Source of the DNA: Wuchereria bancrofti
Taxonomy: Eukaryota; Nematoda; Chromadorea; Rhabditida; Onchocercidae
NCBI GenBank assembly: GCA_005281725.1
Contig: SSBO01000001.1
Location: forward strand, 438,956 to 502,955
Reading direction: 5' to 3'
DNA: 64,000 bases
Positions 18,300 to 31,761 of this stretch are shown one piece after another. The notes beneath the pieces were generated by a model. It worked only from the letters and a program-made list of their open reading frames with translations. It was not told the origin of the DNA and made no database searches. The position numbers and the translations under genes are program-made. Position 1 is the stretch's first letter; every line of letters begins with the position of its first letter.

Positions 18300-19050
18300 A
18301 AGAGGAAGAAGAGAAAATACGAGGAAGTGACGTTATAGCAGGTGGCGTAAACGTGATGTAAAGAGGAAAGAAAACGGCGGGGAGAAAAAGAAGATTGGAT
18401 GGGAAGGGGAGGGGAGGGGGGAATACTAGATGGGTAGATAGGCGGTGAATGAATAGATAGATGAGTGGGTGGGTGGGTATAGTACGGGGATAGGGTAAGG
18501 AGAGAAGAAGGGGGGAGGGGAGTAATAAGTTCGATTCAGCTAAAATAGTAATATTCAAGCGGGGTTGGAGCAAAGAGAAGAGCCCCGTCCAATAAACATT
18601 TCTCTTTCGTGTCTGCCATTCTAGTGAAGTGTTGCAATAAGATGGCCCCGCGGGGTTGTCCCCCCCTTCTTGTCATACCCCTCTCTTTTCCTATCTGCTA
18701 AAACCCTCTCCATTATTTAGTCAGAGAGCACACTATGTGTGTGTGCGTAGGTGGACGAGTGTGTTGCTTGCCGCCCCGTCCCGTCCCACCCCGTCCCGTC
18801 TCGTCCGTCCGATGTTCAGAAGGTGTATGGATGGCTGGCTGGATGGATGGATGGATGGATAGATGGACGGATGAATGAATGAATGAATGGGTGGAAGGGA
18901 GGGGGGAAGGGGGTGGCGGTGTTGGCTGGTTATTTCAACCTCCCCGCCTACGTATGTGTTGTTTTGAGATTGTATACAACCACCGCCTCGGCATTTTCCC
19001 CCCTCCGCCCCCTCTCTTCCGATTTCGTTCAATCTTGAATTGTTGTAATT
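18300..19050. promoter_or_regulatory. GC-rich island with G-quadruplex motifs; possible promoter
   Basis: This segment stands out sharply from the AT-rich surroundings. It holds G-quadruplex patterns at 18401-18421 (+), 18773-18798 (complement strand, CCCCGTCCCGTCCC pattern) and 18889-18913 (+). It also holds the palindrome CCCCGCGGGG at 18646-18655, preceded by AAGATGGC (18640-18647), which matches a YY1/Pho-type core-promoter motif. The open frames on both strands are compositional. It lies 5.5 kb upstream of the BED zinc-finger gene on the same strand and could hold its promoter and a 5' untranslated exon; that is inference. Confidence 0.45.
18826..18891. repeat. ATGG/AATG tetranucleotide microsatellite
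   Basis: Runs of GGAT and GAAT units beginning with ATGGATGG and ending in GAATGAATG, inside the GC-rich island. Confidence 0.85.
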
Positions 19051-19149
19051 GCTAATACCTTGGAAGGTTTTCGATTTCAGTTGAAAGTTTTCAGATATCT
19101 CAGGTAAACAGTAATATGTTATTTGTTGTTGTTCATTAAGGATAGATAA

Positions 19150-22100
19150 CAAATGATAGATTTTAGACTGCTGATTTGTTGATTAGAATAATTAAAATTT
19201 TAGAATTACTTTTATATAGCAAATATATATTCTCTAATGTCAGTGTTGTTCTTACTTCTATTCTTTTATTATTTCAAATGTAGCATTAATTTTATCATTT
19301 TAGATTAAATGTAAAATGATATTTAGATGTAAATAATGGAATGGTAATTTTTATTTATCAAATGCAAAATAATAGAATGGAATTATTGATCAATTAATTT
19401 CATTGAAAAATACAAAAGAATTGATTCGATACACTTAATTTACAAATAGACTAAAATAATAATCCATTATTATTGATAAATATTCATTATAATTAAGTAA
19501 ATACTAGAAGTAGCTGAAATTATCATTTTCATTTGTTATCATTTGTTTTCTTCTTCCTCTATCACATAAAACAAACATGTTGCAATTAGTATTAAATTTC
19601 TTTTTTTTATTTTTTATTTTACTATTTGATACTTTATTATTTTGTAGAGATTAAGACAGAAATAATTGGGAGGAAATAAAATTATAAATTATTTTTGTTT
19701 ATTATAGAAAAAAATTTTTATATTAAAAGTGTAGCATATTTAAACAATTATCTGATCATTTATTCATAAATGGATAAATATTTGTAAATAATCAATTTGA
19801 TTAAATGTAAATTTACAAACATATTTTTTTGAGCAATACTCTTAATGATAAGCTATTGATATCATATCATAATTGCAATATTGATGATAATTTAATCGTT
19901 CGAATTATATATGTGACATATGATTGTATTCTTAATTTTAATAAATTTCTATTGACAATAAAAATTAGTAATATTGCAATTATAATATTTCATATTTGTG
20001 AATATTTTCCTCAGGAAATTAATTAAATAAACTTATTAATTTATTGTTTTCAATGAATTCATTATTATCTAATAAGGAAATACAAGTTGAATTATTTACT
20101 TAAATTTCATTTAACATTTTTTGCCTCTAAACTTAACTATTCATTTTCTCTCAAAATATCAGATACTAAGCAAACAAAGCAAATAAGTAAGATAAATATG
20201 AAAAAAAAGAGAATTTAAAATTGATTAATGTTGTTCATTTTACATTCTTTTTTCCAACTCTTTGCTTACTCTTTTAATTTTTCAAAAATTTTGTAAAAGC
20301 TTGTCAAAATAATTTCATCTTCTTTTAATTTTTTCATTTCCTCTCTTCCTCTCTCTTTCTCTCCTTCCCTCCCTCTCTCCTTTCTCTCTCTCTCTCTCAT
20401 CCATTGTAAAATCTAAGCGAATGCAATTCAGAAATTATTCAATTCGTTGAACATTAAATAAGAATAAATTTCAAATCACCAATAGATTTATTAGAAATTA
20501 AATTTACATTACTATGCCATATCATCAGATATTATCAAATTTCTTAGTTTACCATTATCTTATCATTATCAAATCTCTCTATTTTCATTTTTCTCTCTGC
20601 ATTAATTTTATTTCAAGTTTTTCATTGCCATAAATTTGATAATAAGATGTGATAATTAGATGACAGACTACTTCTTATCCGTTTAGGAATGGAAAAATTT
20701 TCAATCCAAATTTTCATCGTATATTTTGCCACTAATTTTTGCATTTCTTTAGATATATCAAATGGAATTTATGCAAAATGAAATGTCTGAAATTAATTTG
20801 AAATTGTTATTGTTATTATTTATTAATTTGAATTTGATTAATTGAAATTATCAATTTGAATTTGATTGAAAAATCAGTTAGCAGCTAATAATATAAATGT
20901 TATTATTATTCATATTAATTTGAATTGATTTGAATTTGATTCTACCATGAATAGGTTCACTTTCAATAATATTATCATTCACCATCCGTTCGTGACAATT
21001 AACAATTGCTTATAACTATTGACAATAATATAGTTTTTTTTTTTTTTTGTTAAAAGTTATTTGAAAATTTTAATTAAGCTTATTGAGAATAATTGAAAAA
21101 TCAGTTAGCAGCTAATAATTTAAATGTTATTATTATTTAGTACTTTGTTTAATTTGAAACACATAACTATTTAAATATAATTTATACATAATTATTTAAA
21201 TCTACATTAAAATGCGTAATTATTTAAATGTAATAAAATGCATAATTACTTAAATATAAATATAATTTAAAATACACAATAATTAAAATGCATATTAAAA
21301 TATTAGAATTATTAAAGATAAGAATAAACCGTATGTTATTTATTATTGATAAAAATGAATTCTAATTAGGTAAAAAAAGTAAACAAACTAAAAAAATTGA
21401 ATAAAAAAAGAACAGAAAATTTGGAAAGCTTGAATAAAAGAAATAGAAAAATTTTAAAGCATAAGATTGACGCTATTAATCGATATGCATCTAATCGATA
21501 TTATATTTTTATTTTGCAAAGTAATTTTCTGATAAATTTTAACAGATTTTAATAAAAAACAAAGAATAGTTCAGCACAGACTGAAGTGAAAATTAAAAAA
21601 TAACCGATAAATAGCTAAAAGTTCAATATAGGTTTAATAATATGCATTTGCCTTCCTTGGCTGTATCTCTTTTCTTGGCTGTATCTTTCTTGGCTGTATC
21701 TCTTTTCTTGGCTGTACATCTCTTCTTGGCTGCACATATTTTCTTGGCTGTATCTCTTTTCTTGGCTGTACCTCTTAGTACCTTTTTTTTTTGGTTGCAT
21801 CTTTCTTAGTATCTCTTTTCTTGGTCCTACTTCTGCTTTTCCTGATTGTTCCTCTCTACTTAATATCTTTCTTCCTAGTTGACCTATAACCCCATAAAAT
21901 ATCGCTTCACTTATTTTGCAGCAATTAAATGAATGAATGAAATTTTAACAACAGATAATCATCTCTTTTTCATAAGATTAGAAAAAAAAGAGAAGGTAAA
22001 GGCACCTTTTTTCTTTTTGTTCTTCAATAATTTAACAAATATTAAGTTTTAATTTTCTTTTAATTATACAATTAGATATGATAAAATTTTGCAATATATT

Positions 22101-23780
22101 ACTAAATTAATAAAAGAATAGTACGATAATTTAGATAATTATTTTGTTGGTTTTATAATAATATTCTTTTTGATATATTAATTTATATTTTATAAATTTT
22201 TGAAAAAAAAAGTTAAGTGGACAGATGAAAAAAAAGAGAGAAGAAAAGAAAATTAGAAAAAAGTTTAAACGAAAAAAGCTCTCTTAATACTATGTTACTA
22301 CTTTTTTCATTTTCCTATATTCTAATTATTTTGTTATTTTTCATCTTATCACATATTTCCTTTCATCATATAATCTGTAAATTTACCACTTCCTAAAATT
22401 ATTTAATTTTATTTTATTAATTTTTTTTTGGATAAACTTTAGTGATTGTCATTGTCATTGTTCTTTTTTTTTTTCTTGCTAACATTAATCATTTTATTAA
22501 ACAGTATCATAGTTTATAGTTGAAAATATAAATATTGTTAAAGTCAAGCTAAAAAACAAAAAAAAAAAATACGAAATTGTAAAATTTTGAAAATCTCCAC
22601 GGCAATCAATGATCAATTGTCATTATAAGTTTATTATTGTGATATTTAATTTTTCTTTTTTTTTTTTTTTATTTCCATTTCTCTTTTTTTTCCTTTATTT
22701 CCGAATTTATTTCATCTGTGTTATTTATCATTTTTCAACAATTGCTACCTATCAAAGTGAACTTTTTTTTTCGTGAAATATCAAATTTTTAAGATTTTCA
22801 AGATTATAAGATTGAATTAAATGTTTTTTTTTTTCGAACTGTTTTCTTAATCTTCTTATCTCATTGATATATTTTTTTATAAATTAGATCAAGATGATAT
22901 TTTTATCACTTCATTTCATTCTTAATTTTTTTCATTCAGTGATACCTATTCAATTACAGATCAAAAGCAGATCAAAGATTTTTCCCTCTCCCCCTTTCTC
23001 TCTCTCTCCCTCTCTCTTTCCCTCTCTCCCTATCATGCATAGGTCATTGTTGCATTTTGAAAGAAATCATATCACAATAAGTGAAATTATTACTGGAAAG
23101 ACAATTTAAGATAAATAATAGCTCATCTCACATCCATTTATAGTAAATGACTAAAAGGTCAATGATTTTTAGAGGTTGAATATTTGGGAGAGAGAGAGAG
23201 AGAGGGAGAGGGAGAGAGAGAGATAAGCTAAATTTGAATTCCATTTTTTTCTGCTAATACCGTAACATTAAATTTTCAATGCTAATCAAATTTCTCTTTC
23301 TTTTAATCCTTTAACACTTTTTTTTTTCATATCAAATTATTATCTTAAAATTTATTTGTTTATTTTTTTCCCTTCAAAATTCTTTGAAAATGATCACTAC
23401 TTTTGTCCATTTTTTGAATGTGAATATGACTTCTTCCTTAATTACCTCTTCTTCTCATCCCTCTTGAAATACCTCCCTAACATTGCTAATTATTAAAATT
23501 TAAGCTAATTTTTTAGAAGAAAAAAAAATTAAACTTTAAACCAAAAACTACATTTTTTTTTGCTATCAAAAAATTTCGCATAAATCTCAATGCATAATTT
23601 TTAATTAAACTATTAAAAAAAAAAAAATTTTTCTTTTTGATCATCTCAAAATCATACAATTAAATGATGATTATTTTCATAATAAAAAAACCTTTTGAGT
23701 GATTGAAATTTTTTATTTTTTATTTTCTTATTTTTTGTTTGATGGAATTATCACTTTTTTTAAAAAACTTATATCATCAA
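19150..23780. other. AT-rich intergenic DNA with simple repeats
   Basis: No gene is supported. It contains a CT-rich tract at about 20340-20398, a minisatellite at 21650-21790 listed separately, a second CT-rich tract near 22980-23030 and a GA tract at 23188-23222. T and A homopolymers are frequent. Confidence 0.6.
21650..21790 (-). repeat. 18-bp minisatellite reading as Arg-Tyr-Ser-Gln-Glu-Lys repeats
   Basis: Imperfect tandem units of about 18 bp (core TTGGCTGTATCTCTTTTC on the + strand). Read on the minus strand they stay open and give RYSQEK-like hexapeptides for about 8 units inside a 61-codon frame (21615-21800). No flanking exon, domain or clear start is seen, so I list it as a repeat rather than a gene. 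Confidence 0.6.
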
Positions 23781-23793
23781 ATGATTACTAATA

Positions 23794-23974
23794 GTAAGCT
23801 TTACACATTCCGTCGCATGCTATCACGTCATGTGTCACACTTCACAATAACAAATTGAATAGAATAAAAAGTAAATGTTTTTTTTTAAGACTTTTTAGTT
23901 TATTATTACCTGCCTGATATGATATGACGTAACGTAACGTAACGTAACGTGATGAAATGTGTAAAGCATACCGA
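23794..23974. repeat. Imperfect inverted repeat around an ACGTA pentanucleotide array
   Basis: GTAAGCTTTACACATTCCGT (from 23794) and the complement of the sequence ending near 23972 (GTATGCTTTACACATTTCAT) match at 16 of 20 positions. Just inside the right arm is a 24-bp array of ACGTA units (23927-23950), and TGACGT occurs next to it. This could be a small non-autonomous element or a regulatory palindrome. No terminal duplication was identified. Confidence 0.55.
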
Positions 23975-24073
23975 ATAATTTCCTTTGATGAAAAGCTATT
24001 TGGTAATCCCAAAAATTGATCTCTCTAAGTGACTTTTCCATTTCTTTTAATTATTGTGGAGGAACGGTACTTA

Positions 24074-24170
24074 GATCATTCTCTATGGAGGTCATTCTAT
24101 ACTTAGGGTCATTCTATACTTAGGGTCATTCTACACTTAGAGTCATTCCATACCTAGGGTCATTCCAACC
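24074..24170. repeat. 17-bp tandem repeat upstream of the BED gene
   Basis: Units of exactly 17 bp, best form GTCATTCTATACTTAGG, start at 24074 (degenerate), 24091, 24108, 24125 and 24142, then a partial copy. There are no spacers. It lies 337 bp before the BED gene's first called codon. Confidence 0.85.
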
Positions 24171-24506
24171 TTTCTCTTTCATTCATATCCTTACCGTAAA
24201 TCATTATCGTCCATACCTACACGTAAATTGAGATTTTTAGGATTATTAATCCGCTCGGTTAATTAATCCATCTATAAGTTAAAGTTAACAGCTTATTATT
24301 AAAGTATATAATTAGTGAATTTTCCTAAGCAACTAATTTCTATTCGTTTAAAATCAATTTTTCTTTTTTTTTTTTTGCTTCTATAAATACTATGAATGAG
24401 TTTTTTTTAACATATTTATTATTTATTATTACGTATATCGTATTTGAAATGAAATTTTGTTTATTTTGTTTGTTTGTTTTCTTAAATTTTTTTAGAAATA
24501 AAACGA

Positions 24507-27500
24507 ATGGTAGAGAATCATAACGAAACTTTTCATGCCAATTTGGATATTTTTCGATCGGATGATTGTATAAATTCAGGAACGAATACTAGCAATGATA
24601 GTAATGATAAAATGATTGTAAATCACAACAATAATTTATCAACAAACGAAAAAATTTCAACCGTTCTACCTATGACGGCAATTAATGAGACGAAAGAAAT
24701 TAACGGTGGAAATAATTTATTAAATTTAAGTAATATTGGTGAATATTCAATGGAAATGTTAGCACGATTAACATCATCAGCTATAATAAATCCAGAAAAT
24801 TATCATTATGATAATAATGATAATTGTACTAGTGCTAATGCTAGTGGTACTAGTACTGGTGATAATGGAATAAAAAAACAAAAATCACAAAAATTTAAAC
24901 CATCAAATGTTTGGCGACATTTTATGCGTTTATCTGATGGTAATGTACGTTGTATACATTGTGGCAAAATTTTAAAACGTAAAGATAGTTCAACAAAAAC
25001 AATGTGGGGACATTTACGAGCAATACATTCAAAAGATCGAGAACGAGAACGAGAACAACAACAACAACAACAACAACAGCAGCAGCAGATTGGTCGAGAT
25101 TATGATAAATTAAATGGAATTGAAATGCAAACAATAGATGAATTAGATCGTAGTGGAATTATTACAACACAAAATTGGCTTGAACAACGAGTGGGTATAT
25201 TATGTGATAAAACACAACAAACTCAATTGATAAATAATGAATTAATTGGACAATTGGATGAAACAACAACAACAACAACAACAACAACATCATCATCAAT
25301 TGAATCATTTCGTTGGGTTAGAAAATTATTTTTTTAATCATTATCTATTTTTTAGTTTAGAAAAGAAAAAAATTTATTTTTATTTTTAGTGAAAACTTTT
25401 TTTTTTTATAAAATTACTAATTTTTATATATTTTTATTTCTTTTATATTATGAATTTGGAGAAGAAAAAAAAACAAAAACAAAAATAAAAATATGTAAAT
25501 TTTTAGTCATCAACTCAACCATATAACAAACGTAATCGTTTATCATCATTATTTTCAAATGGTTATGCAACAAATTTAAAAAATATTAATCATAATACAA
25601 TTAATGATTGTATTTATAATGGTAATGGTTTGAATACAGCATTTACAACATTTGCACAATTAGATCATAACACTGAAGACGTATGTTTTAATTTTTTATT
25701 TTTATTAATTTTACATCCATCTCTTATCTTTATTATCATTTCTTTAAATAATACTTTCTTTTTTTTTTTTGTCCCTTTTTTGTAAGTTAAATTTTCCAAT
25801 AAATTTTGCAAGAAAAAAAAAAACTTATTAGCCAATTTAATTAATGATTAATATTTTGTTAAAATTTAAAATATAAAATTGAATATGATGCATCATTAAT
25901 TTTTATAGAAATCACGTAACTTCTTATCATCTATTCCACATACATCTGAAGTAATCAATATCACTGCTGGTTATACTGGTAATACTGATCATCGTCGTTT
26001 ACCATTTAATGGAAAGTTAGAAGAGGTAAATATTTTTTATTTATTATAAATGAATAATTAATTTATGAATGTAATGCTAATAATTAGATAATTGTCTAAA
26101 ATAAATAAATTCATTCTACTTCAATTCATTTTTTGTAAAATATTATAAATAAATTTTTGATAAAATGTTTAAGAATGATATAATTTAATTGAATTGATAA
26201 GTTCAATTAATAATATTTAACAATTCAATCATAAAGTTTATTTCTCACTTTCTTATTTCAATGATTTTTGTGGGAATGAATTTGATAAATTATTTTAGTT
26301 ATAGGATATTCTTAAATTTTACAAAGATTATTTATAAAGATTTATGAAGTTGAATTTTAGAATGGTAATGGTAATGCTGTAACAGCACTAAATGCTTCAA
26401 ACTCTTTGTTAACATCAATTCAAAATCATTTAAATGCTACTGATCAGTCTATTGCATCTCTGAGTACATCATTAGCACATATTTTAGATTCGTATGTTTC
26501 TTTTTTTTAATTATTTTCCATACTAATTACTACTATTTAACTACTAATATAATTCTTTATATATTAATTTTAATAATTTTCATCAAATTTTGCAATGTTT
26601 ATTCTTTGCATTTAGTTATTTTGCATATAAAATATAATAAATATTAATGAATGGAGGCTACATTTAAATTTAAAGCTTAAATAATTCTCTTTTTCTTTTG
26701 AACTTCATTTTTGAACTTTTGAATTTTATTAAGTTAAATTAGTGCTAGTATTTTTATTCCCACTAAGATATCATTTGAATTAAATTGCAATGAGTGTTTA
26801 TAGTATAAAACAGTAGTTAGAAGAGAAATTTTAAAAGTATTGGTTATGAATAAATCAAAGTAAACATTTGTTATTATCTTCATTATTCATAGTTATTTTT
26901 TAAATCTTTGATAATTTTATAAAGTAAATATAATGATAGTTTTTTATTCTTTTTTTTTTTCTTTCGTTAAAAATCAGTATTTGAATATTTGACTATAAAA
27001 AGACTCAAAGTGTAAGAAATTTTAAGATTTTCAATATTTGATCCTGATTCAATGGCAATATTTATGCGAACAGCTACTGATCTTGACTGTACCTTATCAT
27101 TTCACTGTCGTAATAATCAACCGCAACTATCTTTTGAGTCAAATCGTACCGCTGCTAATGGATTAAAGTAATATATATATTTTTTTATTATGCACTAATT
27201 AGGACTAATATCAATTCAAATTTTATTAATTTTTGAAATTAATAAGAAAATTAGAATTAAATAATAATAATAATAAAGATTTTCTTTTTTAATAATACTA
27301 ATTCTATTATTCATTATTGTTTCAATATTGGTTCATTAATGAATTTTAACACATTTATGAGTGTAAATTATTTACTTACTGTATTGCTAAAATAATAATA
27401 ATAATAATAAAATTATAAGTAATAAACACAAAAGTAATCACACTTTTTAGAGGTGTAAAAATATGTATGACTGAAATGGACGATGAAGTGCAAATTATAG

Positions 27501-27607
27501 TGCAAACTAATGGAAATGAAATTGATAAGGAATGTTGGAAAAAAACAGATAGAGCACAATTCCTATGGGCAATTCGTGGGAAATGTCAAAAAATTTTAAC
27601 ACAGTAA
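24507..27607 (+). CDS. BED-type zinc-finger protein
   Basis: Exons 24507-25316, 25507-25680, 25909-26025, 26361-26491, 27027-27167, 27451-27607 join in frame to about 509 residues. Residues about 135-172 form a BED finger: VWRHFMRL, then CIHC, then HLRAIH, with the aromatic pair and Cys2His2 spacing of the family; BED fingers bind DNA and occur in transcription factors and chromatin proteins. The rest of exon 1 is Asn/Ser/Thr-rich, with a poly-Gln run of 12 (about 25053-25088) and a poly-Thr run (about 25264-25290). The last 95 or so residues (SIFDPDSMAIFMRT to GKCQKILTQ) are ordered-looking and not recognised. The acceptor TTTTTTTAG 12 nt before the ATG could be an SL trans-splice site or join an upstream exon. 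The stop at 27605 overlaps a donor-like GTAAGC, so a further exon is possible but none was found. Confidence 0.8.
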
Positions 27608-30600
27608 GCTTTCCCATATATATTATGCATATATATTCTATTAATCGATCTCATAAAAATATTAATTGAGCGCTTCCCAGTACTCTAATAATAATATTTG
27701 TGTGTGTTTTTTTTTCTTTTTAAATCCATTCATTCATTATTATTTATTTATTTACTCATTTATTTATTTTTTATAATTATTATCATCATTCTTATCATTA
27801 TTATTACTATTAATAGTAATTGGTTTCTTGTAAAGTTGTAAATGTCGGAAATTTGCTATGAGTTAGTTAAATGTTCAAAGTTTTGAGCATTACTACTACA
27901 TCTTTCTAGCTTATTTTAAAACTTTTATTTTTGATAACTGAAAAGAGATATGGTGTAGAATGTTACGTTGAGAGAAATGAATTAAAATTTTGAACAATAT
28001 AAACTTTCTCATAGATGCTTTAAGGGAATGGAAATGTTGGGATGTAAATATTTTTGCAATATAAAACTGAAAAAGATATCTCAATTAAAATGGAATGCTT
28101 TTAGCATGGAATTCTACAAAATTTTGTGAATTTCAAATAAAATAATAGTGGTAATTTTTTTTTTTGTAGATTTTTTGTAAAAAAATGTAAATTTTAGACA
28201 AAATATTAGTGCTAATTTATAACTTATACTGGTAGAAGATAATTACGGACTAATCCAACGGGCGAAACTTTTCTTATCCATTTTGGTATTTTTGTTTAAT
28301 TTCAACAAATTTCCCATTTATACAGCCACAAAAAAAAAAATATTCTTTCATTATTTGACTAAATGAATAAATTAATTGAATAATTAATTTAAATTTTATT
28401 GATTTTTGCTTCAAGAAGAAAAAAAAAACTATGCAATTTAGAAGGTTCGCTTTTAAGCAAATTGAAATGTATTGAAGCAACAAATAAATGATGCATAGCT
28501 TTTTTTTAAAAAATATTTTTAAATGCTTTGAATGCTATAAGTCAATGTTTTTCTTTTAGCTTCTTTAACTAGTGAAATTTAAATTTTATTAGTGAGATAT
28601 GTGAAAGTTTCACATTGTCAACTTATATTTTAATTTTAACATATGTGAAAAATTTGCTGTAAATTAAGCGAGAAACTTGTAGCTAATCAATGAAGTAATA
28701 TTCTAATATTTATTATCCTGTAGAAAAATATTTTAATTATTGTTATAAAACATTTTTTTTTAGAAAATTTAGATGAAAGTAACTTCCTTTGTTACATATT
28801 TTTCTGTTTCCTATTCTAAGCAAATTTTTTTTTCTCTACAATAAAATTTAATATAATTTTGACATTGTTTAAATTTCAATACTTTCTAAAATTATAAAAA
28901 TTGGATGATTTGAAAAAACCGAATTTAAAAAAAAATACGAAAATTTTGCAAAAAATAAATGAATATCGATCAAATTGTTTCATAATAGTTTCCTAATTAA
29001 AATATATCCGACATTTACAAATTTACAAATATTTTTGAATTTTTTTTTTTTGCAAATAATTCTGATAGAAATTTATAGCGTCAGATTATGATAATTTAAA
29101 ATTTGTATCATATTGTAAATTATTATTGTTTGATATGTTTCAGGCAAAAGTTTTGATATAATATATTCATTTTTAAAATTTATTTTCATTTCATTTAATA
29201 TTTACTAATTTGACAATCTGTCACATCCAAATTTATCAGTACTGAATTATGTGATAGTATGAATTGGATTGTTTAATGTCATCGTCCATTTTAAAACTGA
29301 TATCATTCTTAGCGATATATTAATCATTAATTGATATCATTTCTTTTCTTTTTTTTTTTGATAATCATTGATTCTCAATAATTATTATCAATTTATAAAT
29401 TAGAGAAGAATAAAAATGGTTTTTTATTATGGATAACTTATCATTTCTTTTTTTTTGGGGAGGCAATTTTCGAAAAAAAAAAATGAATAATTTTGATTGT
29501 AAATTTCTGAGTAGAAAAAAAATAACTCCCAATAATTACTATATATATTCATATTTTCAATTTTCAATTACAAAATTAAAATTCATTTAGTGTAAATGGA
29601 ATGAATAAGTTTGAATTAATTATTCAATTCATTTCTTTCTATCAAATTATTCGACTACTATATGTAATGATCAAATTTGGATTGTTAGGCGGTATAATTT
29701 AAAATGCGCGCATATTCATTTACTCTGATTTACATTGATAACAGGTTCTATTTTTGTTTCTTGCTTTCTTGATCTCACGTGATATACACGTTTAATTTCA
29801 TCCATTGTATTGATTAATTTTATAAATTTCATATTTCAATTCAATTCCATCCATCATCTTAATAAATTGCTACTAATTTTTATTTTCTAAAAAAAAAAAA
29901 AAAAATTACATTGCAATGATAAAATGATACTTAAAACTAGTAATATGTATATGTATTGGAATTGTTGAAATTGTATGAAATTAAAAATTAGAAATTATAG
30001 GAGAAAAAAAAGAAGAGAAAATGTTTGTAAATATAATAATAGAAAATGAAATAGTTATTACACTACATCAATCTTTGCTAGTTTTATCTTTTTCTTTTTT
30101 CTTTGAATATTTTTTTTTTTTGCAAATATTTATTGTCATCATTCCCTTCCCTTATTTCATATGAAAAATCATTTAACACATTGTTTCGAGGTGACATTCA
30201 TCAAAATTATTGACAATTATTTTTATAATTTTATCAAAAATTATTTTTTTTTTTATATTTTATGAATACTTCTTTTTTTTNTTTTTTTTCGTAATTTATA
30301 TTATTTAATTTTCATTAAAACCAATTTAATTTTTCATTAGTTATCTTCATTGATGTCTAGTCATTTCTCTTAAAAAAAAAAAAAACTTCATTTTTGGCGC
30401 AGGTTTATGAAATTAATGCCTGAAATGTAGTTTTTTTTTTTTTTGTTTTCGTTCCTTTCATTCTATACTTACTTCTTTCATCATTTATAATTAATTTTGG
30501 TATCAATTTAGTTTTGTCATTAATTCTTACTTATTTTAGATCTCTAAAATTTAATTTTATGAACTGAATTTAAAATAGGGCAAATAGTTTTTATTTCTCA

Positions 30601-31761
30601 AAATAGTTTTCTTGTAAATTTTTGACAAAAGTGATCTAAAAGATATTATTTTCTCGGTAATTAAAATGATTAACTTTAATTTATTGATTAGCATCCAAAT
30701 CTGCCTAAAATATACATTGTTTTTTCCAGAAAAAAAGACAAAAACGTAAGGGCTTATCTTCCTATTTTATTAAATTCATTTGAATTTGAATACTTAATAT
30801 GATTTGAAAGTTTACAATTCTCATATTCTCCTCATTTGTTTAGATTTTTATTTTATTTTTTGCTTTTTTCTCAATGATATATGACTTTGTGTTTCATTTC
30901 AAGCTTTATCATATACTGCTGTTATTATTGCAAAATTTTTTTGGAAATTCAATTTGTATTATTTGATTAAATTTGAAAATAAATAAATGATGAATGGATT
31001 AATATGATATGATTGTTTAAAATTTCTTTTATCAATGGCAGTTTTAATTTAACTATTCATTGTTTATTTTTATATTCATCGATCATTTTTGATGATAGAA
31101 TATGCTTATTAAGTGATGGCTTTATAATGATATTATCTCATTTGAAATCTTCTAAATTTATATAAATAGAAGAGGAAAAAAGTGATAAATTTTTATCGGA
31201 TAAGATTGATAAATTATCTGATATGATAACATTTTATTGCAATGATGTAACAAATATCTAATTTATTTGAATATATATATCTAAATATTTGCCATTTATA
31301 GTAGTAAAGAAATGCGAATATAATTATGAATGATTAAGAAAAAATCAAATTTTATTAAAACAATCATTGTTGAAAAATATCATTTAAAAAAATCAATTAA
31401 TTTCAATTCTATAAACTACCTTACATTTTCTTTTTAATTCTTCATAGAAATAAAATTTCATACTATTATTATTTCTTGCAAATACATACATCCCATTATC
31501 TTTTTATCTTTTTTTTTTCATTTTTCATGCTAAAATTGATCAAATTATGTTTAAAAATATTCCGAAAATATTTAAAATATACATAATGAAGTAAAATATT
31601 GGCATAATTCATTTTTTCTTCTTTAAATTATCTAATTTCTTTCTTTTTTTTTTTCAAATATATCTATTATTCTTTTCAATAGAGAATATTTCGAAAATGA
31701 AAGAAAAAAAAGAGAAAAAGAAAATTTGATAGATACATAAATAAAAAGTAATATTATATAT
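27608..31761. other. AT-rich intergenic DNA between converging BED and unc-79 genes
   Basis: 4.1 kb with many T and A homopolymers and one unknown base at 30281. Open frames are short and compositional. No RNA gene, element or conserved coding signal is seen. Confidence 0.6.

Noticed and set aside
18235..19152. Open frames on both strands across the GC island
   Set aside because: They read repeats and C/T-rich tracts as Ser/Pro/Leu/His-rich chains with no conserved pattern.
24074..24170. CRISPR-like array
   Set aside because: The 17-bp units abut with no spacers, and this is a eukaryotic nuclear sequence. It is a minisatellite.
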